Assembly (NCBI GenBank): GCA_963799045.1
Contig: CAWCVN010000005.1
Span: forward strand, 1-64,000
DNA from: DASRSS01 sp963799045
GTDB lineage: Bacteria > Actinomycetota > Actinomycetes > Mycobacteriales > Jatrophihabitantaceae
Direction of reading: 5' to 3'
Length of the DNA stretch: 64,000 bases
Shown here: piece after piece, positions 56,696-64,000 of the stretch
Position numbering within the stretch: the first letter of the stretch is position 1
Layout: every line of letters begins with the position of its first letter
Program-made: the position numbers and the translations under genes
The notes under the pieces: generated by a model
Database searches by the model: none
What the model was told of the DNA's origin: nothing
The model's input: the letters and a program-made list of their open reading frames with translations, nothing else

Positions 56696-57847
56696 GTGCA
56701 GGTGAGTTCACTTTTCGATCCACTCTTCGGCATGGACGCGGTCGCGGCGACGACCGACGACCGAGCCTGGCTGGGTGCGCTGTGCGAGACGGAGGCCGCG
56801 CTGGCGCGGGCGTGCGCCGGCGTCGGGCTGATCGACCCGTCGATCGCGGTGGAGATCGGGTCCGCGTGCGAGCAAGCAGCGGCCGGTGACCCGGCCGAGC
56901 TGGGCCGGCGCTCGGTCCCCGGGGGCAATCCGGTGATCCCGCTGGTCGCCGAGCTGCGCGAGCGGGTCACGCGGCTGGTCGGCGGGGATGCCGCCGCCGC
57001 GGTGCACATGGGCGCGACCAGCCAGGACGTGCTGGATACGGCGAGCATGCTGCTCACCGGGCGCGCGTTGGACGTCGTGCTCGCCGACCTCGCCGCATGC
57101 GCGGGTGCGTGCGCCGACCTGGCCGGTGCCCACCGGGACACCCGGATGGCGGGCCGCACGCTGCTGCAGCTGGCGGCCCCGACCACCTTCGGTGCCCTGG
57201 CCGCCGGCTGGGGGCGCGCGCTGGACCGCACGCACGCGCGGCTCACCCAGCTGCGCGAGACGCTGCCCGTCCAGCTCGGCGGCGCGGTCGGCACGCTGGC
57301 GGCCATGCACCCGAAGGGGCTGGACGTACTCACCGCCTTCGCCGATGAGCTGGGCCTGGCCGTGCCCACCGTCCCGTGGCACACCGACCGGACGACGGTC
57401 ACCGAGCTGGCCGGCGCGCTCGGCACGGCCGCGGCAGCCGTCGCCAAGGTCGCGGGCGACGTCGTCCTGCTGGCTCAGAACGAGATCGCGGAACTGGCCG
57501 AGGCCGAACCCGGGGGCTCGTCGGCCATGCCACACAAGCAGAACCCGATCGCCGCCGTCACCGCGCGCGCGGCCGCGGCGCAGGCACCAGGACTGGTCGC
57601 GACGCTGTTGGCGGCCGGGTCGCCGGAGCTGAACCGGGGTGCCGGCTCGTGGCACGCGGAGTGGCCGGCGCTCACCGGCCTGCTGCGGGCCACGGGCGGC
57701 GCCGCGTCCCGCCTGCACCGTTCGCTCGCCGGACTGCGGATCGACGCCGCAGCGATGGCCATCCACCTCGGGGCGCTCGGCGGCGACGCCGGAACCGGCC
57801 ACGCCGGCGACCTGGTCGACCGCTATCTGGCCGGACGGCACCGATGA
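56696..57847 (+). CDS. pcaB: 3-carboxy-cis,cis-muconate cycloisomerase
   Basis: 383 residues from GTG 56696 (GAGGA 6 bp upstream; TTG 56693 is an alternative). The fumarase/aspartase superfamily signature GSSAMPHKQNPIAAV lies near 281, and AAVHMGATSQDVLDTA near 100 is the second conserved region. It lactonises 3-carboxymuconate to 4-carboxymuconolactone. The stop overlaps the ATG of the pcaD-pcaC fusion. It is shorter than the 450-residue Pseudomonas form, as common in actinobacteria. Confidence 0.88.
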   Translation: MQVSSLFDPLFGMDAVAATTDDRAWLGALCETEAALARACAGVGLIDPSIAVEIGSACEQAAAGDPAELGRRSVPGGNPVIPLVAELRERVTRLVGGDAAAAVHMGATSQDVLDTASMLLTGRALDVVLADLAACAGACADLAGAHRDTRMAGRTLLQLAAPTTFGALAAGWGRALDRTHARLTQLRETLPVQLGGAVGTLAAMHPKGLDVLTAFADELGLAVPTVPWHTDRTTVTELAGALGTAAAAVAKVAGDVVLLAQNEIAELAEAEPGGSSAMPHKQNPIAAVTARAAAAQAPGLVATLLAAGSPELNRGAGSWHAEWPALTGLLRATGGAASRLHRSLAGLRIDAAAMAIHLGALGGDAGTGHAGDLVDRYLAGRHR

Positions 57848-58990
57848 GGCTGCGCTGGCGCGAGGACGGCCCGGCGGATGCGCCGGCGCTCGTCCTGCTC
57901 AACTCGATCGGCACGTCCACCGCGATGTGGACGCCCTGCGTGGGCGCGCTGTCCGAGCAGCTTCGCGTGATCCGCGTCGACACCCGCGGGCACGGTGAGT
58001 CCCCGCCGAGCCCGCCGGGCACGCCGTGCACCCTGGCCGACCTCGGCGCCGACGTCCTCGACGTGCTGGACCGGCTGGAGGTCGAACGCGCACACCTGGC
58101 CGGCCTGTCGCTGGGCGGGATCACCGCCCTCTGGCTGGCGATCCACCATCCGCAGCGGGTGGCCGCCTGGCCGTGTTGTGTGCCGCCGCGCATCTGCCGC
58201 CCGCGAGCGGCTGGCACGACCGCGCGGCCGCGGTGCGCGCGGGCGGCATGGCTGCGATCGCGGACATCCCGCAGCGGCTGTGGATCACCGCCGGGCTCGC
58301 GGCCCGCGACCCGGAGCTGCTCGCGGGACTGCAGGCCATGCAAGCGGCCGTCGACCCGGACAGTTATGCCCAATGCTGCGAGGCACTGGCCGGAACCGAT
58401 CTGCGCGCAGACCTCGGCCGGGTCGCCGCGCCGACCCTGGTGATCGCCGGGGCGGACGACCCGGCGGCACCACCGGAGCAGGCTGCGGGCCATCGCCGAC
58501 GCGATCCCCGGCGCACGGCTGCAGGTGCTCAGCTCGGCAGCGCACATCGCCACCGTCGAGCAGCCCGCCGCCGTCGCGCAGGCGCTGCTGGCTCACTTCG
58601 GCGCCGGTCCGGCGACGGCGCTGCGCCGCTACGGCTACGCGACCCGGCGCGCGGTGCTCGGCGACGAACACGTCGACCGGGCCGATCGGGGCAACCACCG
58701 CCCTGACCGCGCCGTTCCAGGACTTCATCACCCGCTACGCGTGGGGGGAGGTCTGGTCACGGCCGGGTCTGGGGCGGCGCGAGCGCTCGATCGCGACCCT
58801 GGCGGCCCTGGTCAGCCTCGGCGCCGAGCACGAGATCGCCATGCACGTTCGTGCCGCCCTCCGCAACGGACTCACCCCGGCCGAGGTCGGTGAGGTGCTG
58901 CTGCACACGGCCCTCTACGCCGGCCTGCCACGCGCCAACCGCGCGTTCGCGGTAGCCCGCGACGTGCTCACCGAAGACGGATCGTCCTGA
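57844..58990 (+). pseudogene. pcaL: PcaD-PcaC fusion (enol-lactonase + decarboxylase), three frameshifts
   Basis: ATG 57844 overlaps the pcaB stop. The enol-lactonase part has the alpha/beta-hydrolase nucleophile in AGLSLGGITALWLA, Asp in VIAGADDPAAP and His in SAAHIATVEQP. The decarboxylase part (RRAVLGDEHVDRA, EHEIAMHVRAALRNGLTP) follows to the stop at 58990. Frame breaks are near 58165 (one base missing), 58484 (extra T) and 58683 (extra G). All catalytic residues remain. PcaL fusions of this order are known in Streptomyces and Rhodococcus. Sequence error is likely. Confidence 0.8.
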
Positions 58991-59005
58991 CGGAAGGAAA
59001 CTGCC

Positions 59006-60124
59006 ATGGCACCCCGCACGACACCACCGTTCCGCGCCGACCACGTCGGCAGCCTGCTGCGTCCGCCCGAGTTGCTCAAGGCGCGCGCCGACCACGCTGC
59101 CGGGACGATCAGCGCCGAGCAGCTTCGTGCGGTCGAGGATGACGCGATCCGCGACGTCGTGCGCATGCAGGAGGGCCTCGGCCTGCAGACGGCGACCGAC
59201 GGCGAGTTCCGCCGCACGTCCTGGCACATGGACTTCATCTATCAGCTCCAGGGCGTGCACCGCACGGACGAGCAGATCGAGGTGCACTTCCGCAACGCGC
59301 AGGGCAAGCTCGACTTCACCTCGGCGGCACTCAAGGTCGACGGCAAGATCGGGCTCGACCACACGATCTTCGGTGCCGATTTCCAGTTCCTGGCCTCGGC
59401 GGTCAGCAGCGGAACGCCGAAGCTGACGATCCCGTCGCCGAGCATGGTCCACTACCGCGGCGGCCCGGCAGCGATCGACCGGAGCGTCTACCCGGACGAG
59501 GAGGAGTTCTGGGCCGACCTGTCCGCCGCGTACGCCGAGCAGGTCCAGCAGATCGCCGCCCTGGGCTGCACCTACCTGCAGCTGGACGACACCAGCCTGG
59601 CCTACCTCAACGACCCCGCGCAGCGCGCCGACCTGGCAGCGAAGGGCGCGGACGCCGAGCACCAGCACGAGCGGTACATCCGCCAGATCAACGCCGCCCT
59701 CGCCGGCCGTCCCGAGTCGCTGCATGTCACCACGCACATGTGCCGGGGCAACTTCCGCTCGTCCTGGACGGCCGAGGGCGGCTACGACTTCGTCGCGGAG
59801 GCGCTGTTCGGCGGACTGGACGTGGACGGTTTCTTCTGCGAGTGGGACGACGAGCGCTCCGGCAGCTTCGAGGCGCTGCGCTTCGTGCCGCCTGGCAAGG
59901 CGGTCGTGCTCGGGCTGGTGACGACCAAGCGCCCGCAGCTGGAGAGCAAGGACGAGCTCAAGCGGCGCATCGACGAGGCGGCCCGGTACGTGCCGCTGGA
60001 GCAGCTGTGCCTGTCCGGGCAGTGCGGCTTCTCCTCGACCGTGGAGGGCAACAACCTCACCATCGACGAGGAGAAGGCCAAGCTGGCGCTGATCGTCGAG
60101 ACCGCCGCCGAGGTCTGGGGCTGA
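59006..60124 (+). CDS. MetE-like cobalamin-independent methyltransferase
   Basis: 372 residues from ATG 59006. It corresponds to the C-terminal catalytic half of MetE only. The zinc ligands are visible: His-x-Cys in THMCRGNFRSSW near 246 and the second Cys in LSGQCGFSS near 346; LGLQTATDGEFRRTSWHMDF and YLQLDDTSLAYL are family blocks. It could transfer a methyl group from a methoxyaromatic product or from a folate. No partner gene for folate is present. It lies 15 bp after the pcaD-pcaC stop, so it is probably in the same operon. Confidence 0.82.
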   Translation: MAPRTTPPFRADHVGSLLRPPELLKARADHAAGTISAEQLRAVEDDAIRDVVRMQEGLGLQTATDGEFRRTSWHMDFIYQLQGVHRTDEQIEVHFRNAQGKLDFTSAALKVDGKIGLDHTIFGADFQFLASAVSSGTPKLTIPSPSMVHYRGGPAAIDRSVYPDEEEFWADLSAAYAEQVQQIAALGCTYLQLDDTSLAYLNDPAQRADLAAKGADAEHQHERYIRQINAALAGRPESLHVTTHMCRGNFRSSWTAEGGYDFVAEALFGGLDVDGFFCEWDDERSGSFEALRFVPPGKAVVLGLVTTKRPQLESKDELKRRIDEAARYVPLEQLCLSGQCGFSSTVEGNNLTIDEEKAKLALIVETAAEVWG

Positions 60125-60125
60125 G

Positions 60126-60551
60126 TCAGCACGCGGACCAGCCCGTCCACCGCTCGACGTCGATCGCGATCACCGGGCCGGGCGGCGGCTGCGCGACATA
60201 GCGCGGGTACTCGCAGCCAGCAGCGCGACCGCGTCGGCGCCGGCGGCGCCCTCGGCGCGGTAGCACGGCCGCCGTGCCGTCGGCGCGCACCCACCACAGC
60301 CGGTCCCAGTCCTCGGCGTACTGGTCGACGAGCACGCTGACCCGGGGCTGTGCGGCGATGTTCGTCAGCCGGGCAAGCGCGCGGCGCTGCGCTTGGGCTT
60401 GGCGTCGTCGACAGCCGTGTAGATCGTTGAGCCGGACACGGCGAAGACGATCGGGACCAGGTGCGGGCGGCCGTCCGGGCGGACGGTCGCGAGCCGCGCC
60501 ACCCGCGCCGCGGCGAACCGCGTTCCCGCGCCGGGCCGCCGACAATCTCAT
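60126..60551 (-). pseudogene. PPOX-class F420-type oxidoreductase, frame broken
   Basis: ATG 60551. Different frames give FAAARVARLATVRPDGRPHL, VPIVFAVSGSTIYTAVDD, then LTNIAAQPRVSVLVDQYAED, WDRLWWVRADG and YPRYVAQPPPGPVIAIDVER to the stop at 60126. The sequence fits the TIGR03668-like pyridoxamine-phosphate-oxidase fold family, about 140 residues. At least three indels occur. The gene is convergent with the MetE-like gene and divergent from the LLM gene (25 bp). Confidence 0.7.
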
Positions 60552-60576
60552 CGCCGCTCAGCCTAGGGTGAGGCTC

Positions 60577-61575
60577 ATGCGATTCGGAACCTTCATCCCG
60601 CAGGGCTGGCGGCTCGATCTCGCCGGCATCGAGCCGGACCGCCAGTGGGACGTGATGCGCGGGCTCGCCCAGTGGGCCGACGCCGGGCCGTGGGAATCGC
60701 TGTGGGTCTACGACCATTTCCACACCGTCCCGGTGCCGACCGAGGAGGCCACCCACGAGGCCTGGACGCTGATGGCTGCGTTCGCCGCGTCCACGCAGCG
60801 CGTCCGGCTCGGCCAGATGTGCACCTGCATGGGCTACCGCAACCCGGCCTACCTGGCGAAGGTCGCCGCGACCGTCGACCACGTCTCCTCCGGCCGGGTG
60901 GAGATGGGCATCGGCGGCGGCTGGTACGAGCACGAGTGGCGCGCCTACGGCTACGGCTTCCCCAGCGCCGGCGAGCGGCTCGGCATGCTCGACGAGGGCG
61001 TGCAGATCATGCGCCAGGCGTGGACCGAGGGCGTCAGCACGCTGCAGGGCAAGCACTACCAGGTCGACGGCGCCATCTGCCGGCCGCTGCCGGTGCAGCA
61101 GGGCGGTATCCCGCTGTGGATCGCCGGCGGCGGCGAGAAGAAGACGCTGCGGATCGCGGCGAAGTACGCGCAGTACACCAACTTCGACGCCACACCGGAT
61201 GTGTTCCGCCACAAGTCCGAGGTGCTCGCCGGCCACTGCAAGGACGTCGGCCGCGACTTCGGCGAGATCGTGCGCTCGGGCAACTACAACGTGGTGATCG
61301 GCGAGACCGACAAGGACGTCCAGGACAAGCTCGCCTGGATCCTCGCCCACTACGAGCCGCTGGTGCCCGCCGCCGAACTCGAGCGGTACCGGACGATGTT
61401 CGAGTCCGGGCCACTCGTCGGCACGCCCGAGCAGATCGTGGCGCGGCTGCGCGAGGCCGAGCAGATGGGGCTCACCTACGCGATCGCAAACTTCGCCGAC
61501 CTCGCCTACGACCGAAGCGGCGCCGAGCTGTTCACGAGCACGGTGATCCCCGAACTAGCGGAAAAGGACGGCTGA
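60577..61575 (+). CDS. LLM class F420-dependent oxidoreductase
   Basis: 332 residues from ATG 60577 with AGGGTGAGG upstream. Luciferase-like TIM barrel: FGTFIPQGWRLDLAGIEP, WESLWVYDHFHTVPVPTEE, RLGQMCTCMGYRNPAYLAK and GRVEMGIGGGWYEHEW near 110. PLWIAGGGEKKTLRIAAKYA is a typical cofactor region. It probably uses F420 in oxidation or reduction of a small organic substrate. The ABC ATPase gene starts 4 bp after its stop. Confidence 0.88.
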   Translation: MRFGTFIPQGWRLDLAGIEPDRQWDVMRGLAQWADAGPWESLWVYDHFHTVPVPTEEATHEAWTLMAAFAASTQRVRLGQMCTCMGYRNPAYLAKVAATVDHVSSGRVEMGIGGGWYEHEWRAYGYGFPSAGERLGMLDEGVQIMRQAWTEGVSTLQGKHYQVDGAICRPLPVQQGGIPLWIAGGGEKKTLRIAAKYAQYTNFDATPDVFRHKSEVLAGHCKDVGRDFGEIVRSGNYNVVIGETDKDVQDKLAWILAHYEPLVPAAELERYRTMFESGPLVGTPEQIVARLREAEQMGLTYAIANFADLAYDRSGAELFTSTVIPELAEKDG

Positions 61576-61579
61576 CCCG

Positions 61580-62510
61580 GTGACGACAGCCGCCGGGCCT
61601 CAACCCGGACGGGTCGTGGCCGAGGACCTCACCAAGGTCTTCGGGGGCGGGGTGCGGGCAGTCGACCGGCTCAGCTTCACCGTCGAGCCCGGCTCGGTCA
61701 CCGGTTTCCTCGGCCCGAACGGGGCCGGCAAGACCACGACGCTGCGCATGGTGCTCGGGCTGGTGCACCCGACGAGCGGTACAGCAACCATCGGCGGGCT
61801 GCCGTACCGGGCGATAGCCAACCCGCTGTCGCTGGTAGGGGCGTCGCTGGAGTCGTCGAGCTTTCATCCGGCCCGGACCGGGCGCAACCACCTGCGCATC
61901 ATGTGCACGGTCGCCGGGCTGCCGGACCGCCGCGCGGACGAGGTGCTCGACCTGGTCGGGCTGCGCGCCGGCGGCGCGGCGCAAGGTCCGCGGCTACTCG
62001 CTCGGCATGCGGCAGCGGCTCGGCCTGGCCGCCGCACTGCTCGGCGATCCGCGGGTACTGATCCTGGACGAGCCCGCGAACGGGCTGGATCCGGACGGCA
62101 TCCGCTGGCTGCGCGGCTTCTTCCGCCACCTGGCGGCGGAGGGCCGCACCGTCCTGGTCTCCAGCCACCAGCTCAACGAGGTCGAGGAGATTGCTGATCG
62201 CGTCGTGATCCTCAACCGGGGCCGGCTGGTACAGGCCGGCTCGATCCGTGAGCTCACCGAGGGCACCGGCTCGGTCGTCGTCCGCACTCCCAACCCGCAG
62301 CCGCTGCTCGCTGCCCTGGCCGGGCGTGCCACCGTCGAGCAGACGGAGCCGCAGACCGTGCGCGTCCGCGGGCTCGACCTCGCCGAGGTCGGTCACCTGG
62401 CCTTCGCAGCCGGGGTCGAACTGCACGAGCTCAGCAGTCAACGCTTCGACCTCGAAGAGCTGTTCTTCTCCCTGACCAGCGATCCGTCCGAGCAGGGAGT
62501 GCAGCAGTGA
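61580..62510 (+). pseudogene. ABC transporter ATP-binding protein, one frameshift
   Basis: GTG 61580. Walker A GPNGAGKTTTLRM lies at about 47-59. The frame is lost near 61975 after LDLVGLRAGG; the next frame gives the signature YSLGMRQRLGLAAALLG, Walker B LILDEPANGLDPDG and the H-loop SSHQLNEVEEIAD, with a regulatory tail to 62510. Restored length is about 309, usual for ABC-2 ATPases. The permease start overlaps (GTGA). A sequence error is likely. Confidence 0.82.
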
Positions 62511-63262
62511 TCCGCCTCATCCGTGCCGAGCTGCTCAAGCTGCGCACCACCCAGGTCTGGTTCTGGCTGCTGATCGCCGCCGTCGCGGTGGCCGCGGTGT
62601 TCGTGATCGGGCCTTTCGCCGCCGGCGGAGTCAACTCGGTCACCGACCTGGTGGACGTCTTCCACGGCGCGTCGATCGCCTACGTCGTGGTCTTCGTTCT
62701 CGGCGCGCTCGGCGTCACCACCGAGTTCCGCTATCAGACGATCACGACCACCGTGCTCGCGACACCGTCCCGATGGGCGATCGTCAGCGCCAAGATGATC
62801 ACCTACGCGCTGGTCGGCGCGGCCTACTCGCTGATCTGCCTCGCGGTGCAACTGGCGATCGCGGTGCCGTGGCTGTCGACCCGGCACGTGGACTACGGCA
62901 TCGGCACGGCGCCGGTCCCCCGGACCCTCGGTGCGGTTTTCCTCGTCGTCACGCTCTTCGGCATCATCGGGATGGGCATCGGCGCGCTGCTGCGCAACCA
63001 GATCGTGGCCGTCGCAGTCGGGGTGATCTTCCTGCTCGTGATCCAGGGCATTCTCAGCATCATCCCGAAGGTCCGGGTCATCTACCCGTACCTGCCCGGC
63101 GGTGGCATGTCGGCGATCTTGAGCACGGGCGGCACCAACGACATGGCTCCCCCGGACGTGCACCTGCTGTCCGCGGCCGGAGGGATACTCGTGCTGCTGC
63201 TGTGGGCGTTCGTGCCTGCCGTGCTCGGCGCGGCGATCACGATGAACCGCGACATCACCTGA
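62507..63262 (+). CDS. ABC-2 type transporter permease
   Basis: 251 residues from GTG 62507. It begins with RLIRAELLKLRTTQVWFWLL, the usual start of ABC-2 permeases, followed by six hydrophobic helices. The TTEFRYQTITTTVLATPSRW segment near 72 is the coupling-helix consensus. It functions with the ATPase. Substrate is unknown; export of a toxic aromatic is only a guess from context. Confidence 0.88.
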   Translation: MIRLIRAELLKLRTTQVWFWLLIAAVAVAAVFVIGPFAAGGVNSVTDLVDVFHGASIAYVVVFVLGALGVTTEFRYQTITTTVLATPSRWAIVSAKMITYALVGAAYSLICLAVQLAIAVPWLSTRHVDYGIGTAPVPRTLGAVFLVVTLFGIIGMGIGALLRNQIVAVAVGVIFLLVIQGILSIIPKVRVIYPYLPGGGMSAILSTGGTNDMAPPDVHLLSAAGGILVLLLWAFVPAVLGAAITMNRDIT

Positions 63263-63397
63263 TGCCGAGCCACCAGCGCCCGCGGACCGGGCGCCGTCCG
63301 GCGTCTGATCAGGCACATTGCGGGGCGCCACGCATGCTTCGGCGTGTCGCTGCGCGTAACCTCGATCGTTGGCACCTGCGAATTCAACGACACGAGA

Positions 63398-64000
63398 ATG
63401 GCCGAATCAGTGGCAACGACTGAACAGTCGACAGGAAGCGAATCACGGATCTCCCACAGCGACTTCGGTGCCAACGAGTGGCTCGTCGAGGAGATGTACG
63501 AACGCTTCCGGGCCGATCCGTCCAGCGTGGACGAAGCTTGGCACGAGTTCTTCTCCGACTACCGCCCGCCGCACTCGCCGGCGGTAACGGACACGGCCCG
63601 GCTTCCTGACAACGCCGGCCCGCCCGACACCGGCACGCCACCGGCAACGCCCGGCACCAGCCCGCAGGCGGTCGCGGCCACCGGCCCCGAGGCGAACGGG
63701 GGCGGACCGTCGCCGGCCGCCGTGCCGCCGCGCCAGGCCGCCCCGACCGCGCCTGCACCTCAGCCGGCCGCGAAGCCGCCGGCCCCTCAGGCCCCCGCTC
63801 CGGCCGGCACCGGCGACTCGACGACCCCGCTGCGCGGCGCCGCCTCCCGCGTCGTCGCGAACATGCAGGCATCGCTCGCCCTGCCGACCGCCACCAGCGT
63901 GCGCGCGGTGCCGGCGAAACTGCTCTCCGACAACCGCGTCGTGATCAACAACCATCTGCGCCGTTCCCGGGGCGGCAAGGTCAGCTTCACCCACCTCATC
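63398..64000 (+). CDS. kgd: Multifunctional 2-oxoglutarate enzyme Kgd/SucA, N-terminal part
   Basis: ATG 63398; the gene runs off the window after 201 codons. The start SHSDFGANEWLVEEMYERFR followed by ADPSSVDEAWHEFFSDY is the E1o N-terminal motif. A Pro/Ala-rich linker (about 65-140) precedes the E2-like catalytic segment with LRGAASRVVANMQASLALPT and HLRRSRGGKVSFTHLI, as in actinobacterial Kgd. It performs 2-oxoglutarate decarboxylation/dehydrogenation in the TCA cycle. The 135 bp upstream contain no other gene. Confidence 0.92.
   Translation, partial: MAESVATTEQSTGSESRISHSDFGANEWLVEEMYERFRADPSSVDEAWHEFFSDYRPPHSPAVTDTARLPDNAGPPDTGTPPATPGTSPQAVAATGPEANGGGPSPAAVPPRQAAPTAPAPQPAAKPPAPQAPAPAGTGDSTTPLRGAASRVVANMQASLALPTATSVRAVPAKLLSDNRVVINNHLRRSRGGKVSFTHLI

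Overview
The window comes from a GC-rich actinobacterium. The main markers are an HpnR-type hopanoid C-3 methylase, an F420-dependent luciferase-like oxidoreductase, the start of a Kgd-type 2-oxoglutarate enzyme, a PcaD-PcaC fusion, and many genes joined by GTGA/ATGA/TGATG overlaps. The gene content suits an aerobic soil heterotroph that oxidises aldehydes, fatty or terpenoid compounds and lignin-type aromatics. Genus cannot be assigned from the sequence alone.

Region 1 (1-8.3 kb) is accessory and decayed. It holds two homologous copies of an AbiEii-like / Phd / VapC locus: one at 1-1250, and an internally deleted copy at about 6.1-6.6 kb. The second copy is fused in frame to the C-terminal ligase part of a Pnkp-type RNA-repair protein. 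The 3' end of a tRNA-Leu, which looks like an integration scar, lies at 1465-1509 between two near-identical 30-bp repeats. Embedded in this are an intact ABC-2 transporter / LolA-like operon (2.36-5.37 kb) and two hypothetical proteins.

Region 2 (8.4-31.2 kb) is mostly oxidative metabolism. It contains an acetaldehyde-type dehydrogenase with a GAF regulator; a P450 / aldehyde dehydrogenase / acyl-CoA ligase / SDR operon opposite a TetR gene; an MFS carrier with an extra C-terminal domain; hpnR; a GH15 glucosidase with an SDR; cytochrome bd oxidase (cydAB); a DUF779 protein with a second dehydrogenase; and a DHA2 efflux pump.

Region 3 (31.3-46.3 kb) has a three-gene redox operon (GltD/PreT-like flavoprotein, pyruvate:ferredoxin oxidoreductase, PreA/DHOD-like protein). 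Next come a MerR regulator with a Baeyer-Villiger-type monooxygenase / ferritin-like / SDR operon, then a cellulose-synthase-like exopolysaccharide operon (GT2, GH8, DUF4352) whose GT2 carries a 12-bp tandem repeat.

Region 4 (46.4-62.5 kb) is an aromatic catabolic island. A Liv-type ABC transporter, an IclR regulator, an aromatic aldehyde dehydrogenase, 3-oxoadipate CoA-transferase, protocatechuate 3,4-dioxygenase, pcaB and a pcaD-pcaC fusion are followed by a MetE-like protein, F420-related oxidoreductases and another ABC-2 exporter. The same perfect palindrome, TGTTCG-N5-CGAACA, lies in front of both the transporter operon and the catabolic operon, which ties uptake and degradation to one regulator. 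The window ends inside kgd.

Many genes at 38.6-40.4 and 55.4-62 kb carry one or more single-base frame breaks while keeping their active-site residues. This looks more like consensus error than decay, so those genes should be re-read before being called pseudogenes.
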